The notes below the pieces were generated by a model, which saw only the letters and a list, made by a program, of their open reading frames with translations, made no database searches and had not been told where the DNA came from. Position numbers and translations under genes: made by a program. Below are positions 33,177 through 42,723 of a stretch of 64,000 nt of DNA, piece by piece. This DNA comes from Actinomycetota bacterium (lineage in GTDB: Bacteria; Actinomycetota; Acidimicrobiia; Acidimicrobiales; JAJPHE01), in contig DAHUYE010000008.1 of NCBI GenBank assembly GCA_027315345.1, positions 119,265 through 183,264 of the forward strand, written 5' to 3'. The first letter of the stretch is position 1. The number at the start of each line of letters is the position of its first letter.

Positions 33177-33943
33177 CAGGGGGTCCTCCAGTCGGAGACG
33201 GCTTGGGGTGGCCGCACCACCACCCGCTGTACGTAGGGAGCCGGAGTGACCACGGATTCGGGGTCGAGATCGCCCAGCTCCACCAGCTCGTCCACCTCGG
33301 CGATGGTGCAGTGGGACCCGCCGGCCATGGTCGCATTGAAGGTACGGGCCGTCCCCCGGTAGGTGAGGTTCCCCCACCGGTCGGCCTTATGGGCCCGGAT
33401 GATGGAGAAGTCGGCCTTGAGGGCGCGCTCCAGCACGTGGGGCCGGCCATCGAACCAACGCACGTCCTTCTCCCCCTGGGTAACGGTGCCCGGGCCCACC
33501 GGCGTGTAGAAGGCGGCTATCCCGGCCCGGGCGGCCCGGATGCGCTCGGCCAGACTCCCCTGTCCGATCAGTTCCAGCTCGACCTTGCCCTGCTCGAGCA
33601 ACTCCTCGAAGGGGACCTTGAGAGCCGCCCCCGGCAGGACCGGAAAGGCCAGGATCCCCTTGGCCACCTGACCCCGGTCGACCAGGAGGCCGGGGCTGAA
33701 ATAGTCGTCGGGGTAGGCCATGAGGGAGGCCATCCGTTCCTTCATCATGGCCAGCTGCGGCTCGGAGAAGCCGGAGTGGTTGCCCGTGATGGTGAGACCG
33801 GTCACGTTCTTGCGGGCCAGGGCGGCTATCAGATAGCTCGGGTACTCGGCCGGGCCCCCGAAGCCGCCCACATGGATCATGGAGCCGTCGGCCACGTCGG
33901 CCACGGCCTCATCGAAACTGGCCACGACCTTGTCTATGGGCAC
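33173..33943 (-). CDS. class I 3-oxoacid CoA-transferase subunit A
   Basis: Alpha chain of 256 residues. It has the CoA-binding glycine motif MIHVGGFGGPAEYP, then GQGSLAERIRAARAGIAAFYTPVGPGT and the late KADRWGNLTYRGTARTFN. AAGGTG precedes the GTG at 33943. On the minus strand a TATAAC -10 box (33981-33976) lies next to the KstR-like palindrome at 33982. Together with subunit B it forms a normal heteromeric enzyme; it is not the IpdAB type. Confidence 0.84.
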   Translation of the reverse strand: MPIDKVVASFDEAVADVADGSMIHVGGFGGPAEYPSYLIAALARKNVTGLTITGNHSGFSEPQLAMMKERMASLMAYPDDYFSPGLLVDRGQVAKGILAFPVLPGAALKVPFEELLEQGKVELELIGQGSLAERIRAARAGIAAFYTPVGPGTVTQGEKDVRWFDGRPHVLERALKADFSIIRAHKADRWGNLTYRGTARTFNATMAGGSHCTIAEVDELVELGDLDPESVVTPAPYVQRVVVRPPQAVSDWRTPC

Positions 33944-33981
33944 TGACGCACCTTGTCCATGGGCACGGCGGGCACGTTATA

Positions 33982-33995
33982 TGGAACGCGTTCTA
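33982..33995. promoter_or_regulatory. KstR-like operator palindrome (site 3)
   Basis: TGGAACGCGTTCTA fits TnnAACnnGTTnnA exactly. It lies between the divergent CoA-transferase unit and the Rv3520c-like LLM gene. For the leftward genes a TATAAC -10 box abuts it (33981-33976). It probably controls both directions. Confidence 0.65.
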
Positions 33996-34047
33996 GGAGC
34001 GACCCCGGTCCCTGGGTTAGCGTTCCGGTCGAGCCCAGGAGGTGGCC

Positions 34048-35085
34048 ATGAAACTCGGACTTCAACTCGGGTACTGGCCGGCCCAGCCCCCCACTGATGC
34101 CCAGGAGAAGGTGCTGGCCGCCGAGCGGCTCGGCTTCGACATCGTCTTCACGGCCGAATCGTGGGGTTCGGATGCCTTCAGCCCGCTGGCCTGGTGGGGG
34201 GCATCGACCAGCCGGATCCGGCTGGGCACCTCCATCGTCCAGATGTCGGCCCGGACGCCCACGTCCACGGCCATGCACGCCTTGACCATGGACCATCTCT
34301 CCGGGGGGCGGATGGTGCTCGGCCTGGGCCTCTCCGGTCCCCAGGTGGTGGAAGGCTGGTACGGCCAGCCCTTCGGCCGGCCCCTGGCCCGGACCCGGGA
34401 GTACGTGGACATCGTTCGCCAGGTCCTGGCTCGCCAGGCTCCGGTCAGCAGCGACGGCCCCCACTTCCCGCTCCCCTACCACGGCCCCAACAGCGTCGGG
34501 CTGGGCAAGGCCCTGCGACCCATCACCCATCCCCTCCGGGCCGATCTGCCCATCTGGCTGGGCTCGGAGGGACCCAAGAACGTCGCCCTGACGGCCGAGA
34601 TCGCGGACGGCTGGCTGCCCATCTACTACTCACCCAAGGTCGGTGACATGTACAAGGCCTGGTTGGCCGAGGGCTTCTCCCGGCCCGGGGCCAGGTCGAC
34701 CCCGGCGCGTTTCGAGATTGCCACCAACTGTCAGGTCGTCATCACCGAGGACCGCCGGTCCGCCCTGGAGGCCATGCGGCCCATGCTGGCCTTCTACATC
34801 GGCGGGATGGGCGCCAAGGAGATGAACTTCCACAAGAACGTCTTCGGCCGGATGGGTTATGAAAAGGAAGCCGAGGCCATCCAGGATCTGTTCTTCGAAG
34901 GCCGGCGGGAAGAGGCCACGGCCATGGTCCCCCTGGAGATGGTGGCCGACATATCCCTGGTCGGCACGGCGGATCAGATCCGGGCCGAGTTGCCCATGTG
35001 GGAGGAAGCCGGCGTCACCATGTTGGTCATAGGGGCCAAAGACATCACCGAGATGCAGCGGGTGGCCGAGGTCATCCTGGGCTAG
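34048..35085 (+). CDS. LLM-class F420-dependent oxidoreductase, Rv3520c-like
   Basis: A 345-residue luciferase-like protein. The stretches FTAESWGSDAFSPLAW, SARTPTSTAMHALTMDHLSGGR (split by function), SGPQVVEGWYGQPFGRPL and LGKALRPITHPLRAD closely follow Rv3520c as I remember it. Rv3520c sits in the mycobacterial cholesterol cluster and its substrate is not known. The ATG at 34048 has AGGAGG five bases upstream. The KstR-like palindrome 53 bases upstream supports sterol control. Confidence 0.83.
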   Translation: MKLGLQLGYWPAQPPTDAQEKVLAAERLGFDIVFTAESWGSDAFSPLAWWGASTSRIRLGTSIVQMSARTPTSTAMHALTMDHLSGGRMVLGLGLSGPQVVEGWYGQPFGRPLARTREYVDIVRQVLARQAPVSSDGPHFPLPYHGPNSVGLGKALRPITHPLRADLPIWLGSEGPKNVALTAEIADGWLPIYYSPKVGDMYKAWLAEGFSRPGARSTPARFEIATNCQVVITEDRRSALEAMRPMLAFYIGGMGAKEMNFHKNVFGRMGYEKEAEAIQDLFFEGRREEATAMVPLEMVADISLVGTADQIRAELPMWEEAGVTMLVIGAKDITEMQRVAEVILG

Positions 35086-35104
35086 GAACGGGTGCCTGCC
35101 ACCA

Positions 35105-36184
35105 TCACCACGGGTCCCCGGGCGGCTCCAGGTCCAACAGGCGGGCCAGGACCTGGGTGGCCCCGTTGTTGGTCTCCATGTCGGGTGGGGCCGGAACGTC
35201 CCAAACCTCGAACATCCGGGCCATGCGGATCACGATCACGGCAAAGCGCAGCCCGGCGAAGATCTCGTAGAACTCCACGTCCCCGGCCGCCAGCCGGGTC
35301 CGTTCGGTCCACATGGCGATGGTCTCCTCCCGGGTTCCCAGGCCCTCGAGGCGGGGCAGGCTCATGCCTTCGGAGGAGAAGCGGTCCAGGAACAGCCACC
35401 ACCCCAGGTCCATCTGGGGCCCACCCAGGGAGAGCATCTCCCAGTCCAGGACGGCCCGGCACCGGGCGCCCTCGAAGAGCATGTTGGCCATCCGGGCGTC
35501 GCCCCAGGACAGGGCGCTGGGCTGTTCGGCCGGCAGGTGGGCGTTCAACCACTCCCAGGCCGCCTCCGCCACCGGCTGGGACCGACCCGAAGCTGCCCAG
35601 GTCAGGGATTCCTCGTAATAGTTCATCTGCTGGGCGAGCCCGGTGGGGCCCCGCGCCGGCTTGGACAGGAAGTCGAAGCCGCCTGCCTTCGACTCCAGGT
35701 GGATGCGCGTGAACGCCTCCATGGCCGAAGTCCACAGGCGGTGCCGCTCGGCCGGATCCATGTCGAAGATGAACCCCTCGGCGTTGTAGGAGGGAACGTC
35801 ACCGGGGGCCTCCCCCGCCACCTTGGCCATGACGAAGAAGGGGGCGCCGAGGACGGAGGGGTCGGGCTCGAACCAGCGCACGGCCGGCACCGGTGCCTCC
35901 CGGCGCCCCAGCTCGGCCATCACCTGGTACTGGAGCTCGAAGTCATCCTCCAGGAAGATGCGGTGCCCGGTGGGCTTGACCCGGATGACCAGGGACTCGG
36001 AGCGCGTCTGACCGCCGTCGGCCCAGGAGGTATCGAAGATGAGGGTCTCATTGGAGAAGCCGGTCATCCCCGGGGAGGACAGCTCGGAGACGACCAGGGA
36101 GGCGGCCTCGGGCCGCTGCCGGCCCAGCCAGGCCTCGATGGCCATCCGGGCCTGCTCCAGATCCCGCGGTACCGGGATGGGCAT
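35105..36184 (-). CDS. aminoglycoside-phosphotransferase-fold kinase (ACAD10/Rv3168-like)
   Basis: A 359-residue APH-family protein. It has the nucleotide-loop region with SSPGMTGFSNETLIFDTSW, a Brenner-type catalytic motif LSWGDARMANMLF (Asp and Asn visible) and the metal-binding DWE in AVLDWEMLSLG. APH proteins in acyl-CoA operons are thought to phosphorylate hydroxy-acyl substrates rather than drugs. The ATG overlaps the echA19 stop by one base (TGATG). It is the last gene of the fadD-echA19 unit. Confidence 0.8.
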   Translation of the reverse strand: MPIPVPRDLEQARMAIEAWLGRQRPEAASLVVSELSSPGMTGFSNETLIFDTSWADGGQTRSESLVIRVKPTGHRIFLEDDFELQYQVMAELGRREAPVPAVRWFEPDPSVLGAPFFVMAKVAGEAPGDVPSYNAEGFIFDMDPAERHRLWTSAMEAFTRIHLESKAGGFDFLSKPARGPTGLAQQMNYYEESLTWAASGRSQPVAEAAWEWLNAHLPAEQPSALSWGDARMANMLFEGARCRAVLDWEMLSLGGPQMDLGWWLFLDRFSSEGMSLPRLEGLGTREETIAMWTERTRLAAGDVEFYEIFAGLRFAVIVIRMARMFEVWDVPAPPDMETNNGATQVLARLLDLEPPGDPW

Positions 36185-36996
36185 CAGCGGCCCTTGAAGA
36201 CCGGGGCCCGCTTCTCCATGAAGGCCAGGGGACCTTCCTTGGCGTCCTCGCTCATAAAGACCTCCATCCCGATGCCGCTCTCCACCCGCATGGCTTCGTC
36301 CTCGGGCAGTCCCTCGGTCTCCCGCAGGGCCCGCAGAACGGCCTGGACGGCCAGAGGCCCGTTGGCGGATACCACCGCGGCTATCTCCAGGGCCTTGGCC
36401 AGGGCCCGCCCGTCGGGCACGACATGACCGATCAACCCGATCTCCTTGGCCTCGGGAGCCAGGAAGTGCCGGCCGGTGAGGAGGATGTCGGCCGCCACCG
36501 TGTAGGGCACCTGGCGGCGCAGGCGGACGGTCGATCCCCCCAGGGGGAAGAGGGACCACCGCACCTCGGACACCCCGAAGCGGGCGCTCTCCCCCGCCAC
36601 CCTGATGTCGGTGGCCTGCAGGATCTCGGTGCCACCGGCCACCGCCGCTCCCTCCACCGCCGCGATCAGCGGCTTCGTCAGCCGGAAGCCCTTGAGGAGG
36701 GGCTTGATGACCCCGGAGGCGATACCCCCGGCCGGAGCGCCGGATTCGGACTCGGCCCGGAAGGAGTCCCCCGGGTGCGACGCGGTCATGGCCTTGAGGT
36801 CGGCCCCGGCGCAGAAGGCCCCCCCGGCCCCGGTCAGTACGGCCACGCGGATGTCGGGATCGGAGTTGACCCGGTCCCAGGCCTCCCCCATCAGGGCCAG
36901 CATCTCCGAGGACAGGGCGTTCCTGGCCTCGGGCCGGTTCATGGTCACCACCAGGGTGTGGTCGATCAACTCGGTGAGGAGATGGGCCTCGCTCAC
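36184..36996 (-). CDS. echA19: enoyl-CoA hydratase, EchA19-like
   Basis: A 270-residue crotonase that hydrates an alpha,beta-unsaturated acyl-CoA. Both catalytic glutamates are present, in [13 protein letters not shown] and in [10 protein letters not shown]. The oxyanion-hole segment is [16 protein letters not shown]. The text [14 protein letters not shown] and [17 protein letters not shown] closely resembles Rv3516 (EchA19), which acts on a steroid side-chain enoyl-CoA. The GTG at 36996 overlaps the ligase stop (GTGA). Confidence 0.82.
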   Translation of the reverse strand: MSEAHLLTELIDHTLVVTMNRPEARNALSSEMLALMGEAWDRVNSDPDIRVAVLTGAGGAFCAGADLKAMTASHPGDSFRAESESGAPAGGIASGVIKPLLKGFRLTKPLIAAVEGAAVAGGTEILQATDIRVAGESARFGVSEVRWSLFPLGGSTVRLRRQVPYTVAADILLTGRHFLAPEAKEIGLIGHVVPDGRALAKALEIAAVVSANGPLAVQAVLRALRETEGLPEDEAMRVESGIGMEVFMSEDAKEGPLAFMEKRAPVFKGR

Positions 36997-38549
36997 CGGG
37001 CCACCTCCTGCCCACTGGAGCTGAAGAGAGGAAGCAGCTCCCGGCGCAGGAGCTTTCCGGTCGAGGTCCGGGGCAACGCCTCCAGCACCAGGACCCGCTC
37101 CGGGCGCTTGTAGCCGGGCAAGCGCTCGGCGCAGAAGGCCAGGATCTCCTCGGGGGTGAGGGTCAGACCCGGATGGGGAACCACGGCCAGGGCCACCGCC
37201 TCTCCCCACTCCTCATCCGGCACGCCGACCACACCGGCCTCGGAGACGGAAGGATGCTCGTAGAGGGCCGCCTCCACATCCTCGGGGGAGATGTTCTCCC
37301 CACCCCGGATGATGAGATCCCCGGCCCGTCCGCCCAAGAAGAGATAACCGTCGTCGTCCAGATAGCCGAGATCCCCGGTGTGGACCCAGCCCTCCTGGTC
37401 CAGGGCCCGGGCGGTGGCGGTCGAACTGGCACCCCAGTACCCGGTCATGGTCCGCCCGGTGAGGATCTGTACCTCTCCCACCGACCCGGCCGGCAGGGGC
37501 GCGCCGGCTTCGTCCACGACCCGCAGCTCCACGTCGTCGACGGCCCGGCCCACCGACGCCAGCCGGCGCAGCTTGGCCTCCACCTCCGGACCCGATCCAC
37601 CGGGCCGGTGGTCCTCCGGGCCCAGCACCGTGACCGTCGAGGTGGTCTCGGTCTGGCCGTAGGCGCCGGAGAAGCCCACCGATTCCGGGAACAGCTCCAG
37701 GGCCCGGCGGATGACGGTGGGTGGCATGGGGGCGGCCCCGTAGGTGACCAGTTCCAGACTGGACAGGTCCCGGGTGGCGATATCGGGATGGGAGATGATC
37801 CGCGACAGCATGGTGGGAACCACGAAGGCGCTGGTGACCCGGTGCTTCTCCACCGCCGCCAGCCAGTCGGCGGCGTCGAATTGGGGCAGCACCACCACCG
37901 TCCGGCCCGAATAGATCGACGACAGCAGCGAGGAGATGGCGGCCACGTGGTGCAGCGGGGCGGACAGGAGCATCCGACCCCGGTCGGTGCCGTCGGCGCA
38001 CTCGGTCCGGCCCATGACGTAGCCCCCCAGGGCACCGTGGGTGAGCATCACCCCTTTGGGCAACGAGGTGGTGCCGGAGGTGTAGAGGATCACGGCCACG
38101 TCGGCGTCCTCGACGTCGGCCACCACCTCGCCCACGACGGGATCAGCGGCCGTCAGGCGGTCCCGGTAGTCCCCGTCGAAGTACACGACCGGCAGGCCCT
38201 CCGGCACCGCTCCGGCTATCAGGGACCGGTAGCGATCCTCGCTGAAGAGGACCCGGGTACCGGAGTCGGCCAGCAGGTGGGCCAACTCCTCTCCCCGGGC
38301 CCGGCAGTTCATGGGCACCGACACGGCCCCGAGGATGGCCACCCCGAAGAGGGTCTCCACGTACTCGCTCGAATTGGTGGCGAACATCCCCACCCGGTCA
38401 CCGGCCTGAACCCCCAGGCCGGCCAGGACCCCGGCCACCCGCCCGGCCGCCTGGCGCAGATCGTCATAGCTCTCCGGGCCCGCTCCGGCCAGAGCCGGGG
38501 CGTCTGGCGTTATGGAGGCCGGGATGTCGAGGAGCATGGCCAGGTTCAA
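36993..38549 (-). CDS. acyl-CoA synthetase (AMP-binding)
   Basis: A 518-residue ANL ligase that activates a carboxylic acid as its CoA ester. Motifs are complete: [50 protein letters not shown] and [12 protein letters not shown]. It is not like FadD19 or FadD17 as I remember them, so no symbol is given. The TTG start has GGAGG upstream. A KstR-like palindrome lies 68 bases upstream, and the downstream echA19 suggests a sterol side-chain or related acid as substrate. Confidence 0.83.
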   Translation of the reverse strand: MNLAMLLDIPASITPDAPALAGAGPESYDDLRQAAGRVAGVLAGLGVQAGDRVGMFATNSSEYVETLFGVAILGAVSVPMNCRARGEELAHLLADSGTRVLFSEDRYRSLIAGAVPEGLPVVYFDGDYRDRLTAADPVVGEVVADVEDADVAVILYTSGTTSLPKGVMLTHGALGGYVMGRTECADGTDRGRMLLSAPLHHVAAISSLLSSIYSGRTVVVLPQFDAADWLAAVEKHRVTSAFVVPTMLSRIISHPDIATRDLSSLELVTYGAAPMPPTVIRRALELFPESVGFSGAYGQTETTSTVTVLGPEDHRPGGSGPEVEAKLRRLASVGRAVDDVELRVVDEAGAPLPAGSVGEVQILTGRTMTGYWGASSTATARALDQEGWVHTGDLGYLDDDGYLFLGGRAGDLIIRGGENISPEDVEAALYEHPSVSEAGVVGVPDEEWGEAVALAVVPHPGLTLTPEEILAFCAERLPGYKRPERVLVLEALPRTSTGKLLRRELLPLFSSSGQEVAR

Positions 38550-38616
38550 GTGGGGATTCCTCCGCTTCCGGCGTCGATCGGCCCCGCTCTGTCTTCCCCC
38601 CGGGGCCTGGTCAAAC

Positions 38617-38630
38617 TAGAACGGATTCCT
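38617..38630 (-). promoter_or_regulatory. KstR-like operator, degenerate (site 4)
   Basis: TAGAACGGATTCCT keeps the left arm TAGAAC and has ATTCC where the others read GTTCTA. On the minus strand TCTAGT (38620-38615) is a -10 candidate overlapping the left arm. It stands before the TTG of the acyl-CoA synthetase-echA19-APH unit. It is the weakest of the five sites. Confidence 0.4.
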
Positions 38631-38661
38631 GTTTAAAGGCCATTCCCCCCGCCGTCCGGCG

Positions 38662-40257
38662 TCACCCGGCGGCCGTGCCCATGTAGGCCCGGACGACCTG
38701 ATCTCCCACCTCGGCGGGTGTGCCTTCCACCTCGATGCGCCCGTTGATCATCACCGCCGCCCGGTCGGCCACGACCAGGGCCGTCTCAGCGAACTGTTCG
38801 ACCATGAGCACGGAAAGACCCTCGGTCCGGACCATGGTCGAGATGGCGCTGTAGAGCTGCTCCACCACGATGGGGGCCAGGCCCATGGACAACTCATCGA
38901 TCAGAAGCACCCGGGGATCGGTGAGCAGGGCCCGGGCGATGGCCAGCATCTGCTGCTCGCCTCCCGACAGGGTCCCGGCCAGCTGACGGCGCCGGTCCCC
39001 CAGCACCGGGAAACGCCCGTAGGCCTGCTCCTCCAGGTCGGCGGCCCGCAGCCGGCGGGCGCGGAAGGTGAACATCAGGATGTTCTCCTGCACCGTGAGG
39101 TTGGGGAAGATGGGCCGGCCCTCCGGAACCGTGCACAGCCCGTCCCGAGCCAGGCGTTGGGGGGCCCGCCCGCTCACCGGTTGACCGTCCAACCGGATGG
39201 AACCGGCCATGGCCCGCAGCCGCCCGCTGACCACCTTCAGCAGGGTCGACTTGCCCGCCCCGTTGGGGCCGAGCAGAGCCACCAGACTTCCCGACGGCAC
39301 GGTCAGGCTGACCCCGTGCACCACCTCGATGCGCCCGTAGCCGGCCCGGAGGTCAATCAGCTCCAGAGCCGGCTGACCCCGCGGAACGGGACCGGGCCAC
39401 GTGGAGGAGCCGGCCGAGCCGGCAGCGGCCACCGGAGCGGGCCCACCTCCCGAGTGGGCGATGGCTGCAGTCCGAAGCCCGTCCTCGGGCGGAGCGGCCT
39501 CGGCCGCCCCGAGGTAGGCGGCCTGAACCAGGGGGTCGGCCCTGACCACCTCGGCCGGACCTTCGGCTATCACCCGCCCGAAGTCCAGCACCGTCACCCG
39601 GTTGCACACGCCCATGACCAGGCGCATGTCGTGTTCCACCAGCAACACGGCCATCCCCTCGGCGGCCAGGGCCGTGAGGACCCGGCCCAGCTGGTCGGTC
39701 TCCTGCTCATCCAGTCCCGAGCTGGGCTCGTCCAGCAGCAGCAGCCGCGGTCGGGTGGCCAGGGCCCGGGCCAGTTCCAGCAGCCGGGCCAGCCCGGTGG
39801 GCAGCAGATCGGCCGGCTCATCGGCCACGGCGGTGAGTCCCACCCGCGCCAGCAGGGAGTCCGCCCAGGCCGCCGCCCCGCCCTCCCCGGAGGACCGGCG
39901 CGTCTCGGCCGCCATCAGCACGTTCTCGCGGGCGGTCAAGGTTCCGAACAACTCGAGGCGCTGGAAGGTGCGGCCGATGCCCAGCCGGGCCCGGCGGGTC
40001 GGCTTGGTGCCGGTGATGTCCCTGCCGTCGAAGAGAACGCGGCCCCGGCTGGGCGCCTGCAGACCGGTGACGACATTGAACAAGGTCGTCTTGCCCGCTC
40101 CGTTGGGACCGATCAGGCCGGTTACCGCCCCCGGCGCCACCCCGAGGTCGACGGACCACAGGGCCCGCACCCCGCCGAACTGGACGTCGATACCCTCCAC
40201 CCTGAGCAGTTCGGATGGGCCGTCCGGGAGAAGCCGGTCCTGGTTCGGATCAGGCAA
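38662..40257 (-). CDS. fused LivG-LivF ABC transporter ATPase
   Basis: Two ABC domains in one 531-residue chain. The first (about residues 14-235) is LivG-like with GPNGAGKTTLF, LLLLDEPSSGLDE and EHDM; the second (about 290-520) is LivF-like with GPNGAGKSTLLK, LSGGEQQMLAIARAL and LLIDELSMGLAP. In the LivG half the ABC signature reads LPTGLAR (152-158) instead of the usual L-YGQQR. The TTG at 40257 is chosen because GGGGGAGG lies nine bases upstream and the start overlaps the permease stop. It should power import of branched amino acids or other amphipathic acids. Confidence 0.85.
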   Translation of the reverse strand: MPDPNQDRLLPDGPSELLRVEGIDVQFGGVRALWSVDLGVAPGAVTGLIGPNGAGKTTLFNVVTGLQAPSRGRVLFDGRDITGTKPTRRARLGIGRTFQRLELFGTLTARENVLMAAETRRSSGEGGAAAWADSLLARVGLTAVADEPADLLPTGLARLLELARALATRPRLLLLDEPSSGLDEQETDQLGRVLTALAAEGMAVLLVEHDMRLVMGVCNRVTVLDFGRVIAEGPAEVVRADPLVQAAYLGAAEAAPPEDGLRTAAIAHSGGGPAPVAAAGSAGSSTWPGPVPRGQPALELIDLRAGYGRIEVVHGVSLTVPSGSLVALLGPNGAGKSTLLKVVSGRLRAMAGSIRLDGQPVSGRAPQRLARDGLCTVPEGRPIFPNLTVQENILMFTFRARRLRAADLEEQAYGRFPVLGDRRRQLAGTLSGGEQQMLAIARALLTDPRVLLIDELSMGLAPIVVEQLYSAISTMVRTEGLSVLMVEQFAETALVVADRAAVMINGRIEVEGTPAEVGDQVVRAYMGTAAG

Positions 40258-42157
40258 CGGGAGACGCCTCCCCCACCGCCACGGCCGGACGAGGAACCAC
40301 CGGATCACTCCCGTGCCGGGATCGCCACCGGACCAGGGCGTCTGCACCCAGCCTGCCCATGCCATTGGGGCGGCGGCCGATGGCGATGATCCCCGCCCCG
40401 AAGGCGATGTAGGTGAAGTTGGCCAGGGCCGGGATGTGGGATCCGATCACCGGGGCCAGGGCCAGGCCGGCGCCGGCCACCACCGCGCTGGACAGCAGGG
40501 TGCTGCCCTGCAGGGTCACGGCCACGAACAGGACGATGGAGATGAGGAAGGCGTAATCGGATGGGATGGCGGTCCCGGTCAGGCTTCCGTAGAGGGCGCC
40601 GGCCAGGCCGGCCATGCCCGCCGAAAGGGCGAACACGGCCAGCTTGGTGACGGTGAGGCTCATGCCGACGGTCGTGCAGGCGGCTGGAGAATCGTTCATG
40701 GCCACCAGGCGCCGTCCGTAGCGGCCCCGGCGGAGTGCGCCGACGCCCAGACGGCAGACGCCGAGGACCACGCCGATGAAGATGGTGAAGGCCCGGTCCC
40801 CGGCCAGGCTCAGCCCGAGGAGCCGGGGCCGGCCCACGGCCAGGGCACCGCCCGTGCCCATGATCGAGGGGGAGGTAAAAAAGGCATTGTCCATCAACAC
40901 CGCAAAGGCCAGCGTGGCCAGGGCCAGGTAGAGGCCGCGCAGGCGCAGGGTGGGCAGGCACAGCAGCGCTCCCGCCCCCGCGCACAGCCCGACGGCGGCC
41001 AGCAGCCCCAGCACCGAAGTGCCGCCGCCCACCCAGTGCATGGTGAGCGCTCCCAACCCGGCGAAGGTCAACTGGCACAACGAGATCTGCCCGCCGTAGC
41101 CGGCCAGCGGGATGAGGGACAGCCCGAGCAGGCCGAAGATGAGAGCCTCCCCCAGGGTGGCCAGATTGGCTCCCGAAACCAGGAACACGCCTAGAGCCAC
41201 CAGGCCGACCAGGCCCAGCGATCCGGCCGCGTTGGCACCCCGGGTGGCGGCCCGGGGCGGGCGGGCCCGTACCACCCGGCCGATGGTGAGACGAGCCTGG
41301 GGCATGGTCACCAAAGCCAGGAAGAGCAGCGTCATGGGCAGCGCTTCGGTCACGTAGGTGACCAGGCTGTTGGGCACATAGGCGATGGACAGTGAGTAGC
41401 CGACCCCCAGGATCATGGCGCCCAGAAAGGTCAGGGGCAGGCTGCGCATCCTCCCGACCACAGCCGCCACGAAGCCGTAGATGACCAGCTCGGTCAACTG
41501 GGTGATGTCCATGGTGCTGAACACGGCGGCCTGGAGGATGCCGGCCAGGGCGGCCAGGGAGACCCCGATCATCCAGGCGTAGGCGGCCATCCGCCCCGGC
41601 GGGGCGCCGGTCAGGGCGGCCAGTTCCGGGTCGTCCACCACGGCCCGCATGGCGACTCCGGTGCGGGTCAGTTTGAACAGGGCCCGGAGGCCGACGGCCA
41701 CCAGCAGGGCCAGACCCACCGCGATGATCTGCTCATCGCTGAGGTTGACCCCGGCCACATCCACCTTGCTGCCGGAGAAGAACTCCGGGAGGTTGTAGCT
41801 GTTGGACGACTTCCAGATGCTGCTGGCCACCCCGACCAGCAGAAGCAGCAGGCCGAGTGACACCACCAGGGCGACGTTGGTGTTGGCCCCGTAGAGCGGC
41901 CTCATGATGGCCCGCTCCACCCCGACCCCGAGTATGGGCGCGGCCACGGCCACCACCAGGATGAGGGCCAGCCAGGCCGGAAGGCCCCAACCCTGCCATA
42001 GCTGCCAGAACAGATAGGCCATGAGCATGCCCATGGCCCCGTGGGCAAAGTTGAAGATGCCGGTCGTGTTGAAGGTCACCACCAGCCCGCTGGCACTGAC
42101 GGCGAAGATCGACCCCATCACGATGCCCACCACCAACTGACTGGACAGCTCGCTCAC
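40250..42157 (-). CDS. fused LivH-LivM ABC transporter permease
   Basis: A 635-residue membrane protein joining two permease halves. The LivH part (about 1-290) has GIFNFAHGAMGMLMAYL, and the LivM part (about 320-620) has GYGGQISLCQLTFAGLGAL and LRGLYLALATLAFA. Each half has about eight hydrophobic helices. The GTG at 42157 overlaps the stop of the upstream SnoaL-like gene (GTGA). The solute-binding protein is not adjacent; the candidate lies at 46301-47662. The substrate could be a sterol-derived or branched acid, which is inference. Confidence 0.85.
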   Translation of the reverse strand: MSELSSQLVVGIVMGSIFAVSASGLVVTFNTTGIFNFAHGAMGMLMAYLFWQLWQGWGLPAWLALILVVAVAAPILGVGVERAIMRPLYGANTNVALVVSLGLLLLLVGVASSIWKSSNSYNLPEFFSGSKVDVAGVNLSDEQIIAVGLALLVAVGLRALFKLTRTGVAMRAVVDDPELAALTGAPPGRMAAYAWMIGVSLAALAGILQAAVFSTMDITQLTELVIYGFVAAVVGRMRSLPLTFLGAMILGVGYSLSIAYVPNSLVTYVTEALPMTLLFLALVTMPQARLTIGRVVRARPPRAATRGANAAGSLGLVGLVALGVFLVSGANLATLGEALIFGLLGLSLIPLAGYGGQISLCQLTFAGLGALTMHWVGGGTSVLGLLAAVGLCAGAGALLCLPTLRLRGLYLALATLAFAVLMDNAFFTSPSIMGTGGALAVGRPRLLGLSLAGDRAFTIFIGVVLGVCRLGVGALRRGRYGRRLVAMNDSPAACTTVGMSLTVTKLAVFALSAGMAGLAGALYGSLTGTAIPSDYAFLISIVLFVAVTLQGSTLLSSAVVAGAGLALAPVIGSHIPALANFTYIAFGAGIIAIGRRPNGMGRLGADALVRWRSRHGSDPVVPRPAVAVGEASPVA

Positions 42158-42669
42158 GCCGACCCCCGTGAAGGCGGCGGACCCAGGGAGGAACGGCCGT
42201 CCGTCCTCCACCAGTCGGCGGTGACCGTCGCCCCACCCTGCTCAGGGGGCTTCCTCATCTCCAGTTCCTCGTAGACGCGCCGGTAGCCGGTGTGCTCGAT
42301 CCGCCAGGCCCCGCCTTCCTTGCGGTAGCGGTCGCTGTAATAGGCCGCCCCCCGGATGGTGTAGCCGGCGTCGGGGTCGATAACCACATCCTCCAGGGCC
42401 CAGACCCCGGTGGCCCGGCCCCCGGTCTGCAACTCGATCTCGGGGTGGTGACACTTGTGACTGGTGAGCTGGGTGGCCAAAGCGTCCCGCAGGAACTCAA
42501 GGATGTTGTGGCGGCCTGCGAAGACCAGGTTGCCTCCGGCGTAGCTGGCGGTGGCGTCCTCGGTGAACACCCCGGCCAGTTCGTCCCACTGCTTGAGGTC
42601 CAGGTAACGCAGGTAGCGGTACTTGAGCTCCTCTATGGCCCTCAGCTCAGCCAGATCAGCGACGTCCAT
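42154..42669 (-). CDS. SnoaL/NTF2-like protein
   Basis: A 171-residue NTF2-fold protein opening LAELRAIEELKYRYLRYLDLKQWDELAGVF, the classic SnoaL_4-type start with catalytic-pocket residues Tyr and Asp nearby. Similar proteins occur next to steroid and polyketide genes as cyclases, isomerases or hydratases. It precedes the fused transporter genes with a four-base overlap, so it may act on the imported compound. Confidence 0.75.
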   Translation of the reverse strand: MDVADLAELRAIEELKYRYLRYLDLKQWDELAGVFTEDATASYAGGNLVFAGRHNILEFLRDALATQLTSHKCHHPEIELQTGGRATGVWALEDVVIDPDAGYTIRGAAYYSDRYRKEGGAWRIEHTGYRRVYEELEMRKPPEQGGATVTADWWRTDGRSSLGPPPSRGSA

Positions 42670-42723
42670 GACCGTCCTCCAAGAGTGAGCTCCATGACTG
42701 CCCCGCGCCGCGGCCGGGTCGCG

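Noticed and set aside
32490-33943. CoA-transferase pair as a second IpdAB
   Set aside because: It has the SENG catalytic glutamate and SCOT-type motifs, unlike the true IpdAB at 62173-63782.
36993-38549. FadD19 or FadD17
   Set aside because: Motif context differs from those proteins as I remember them, so only a general ligase call is given.
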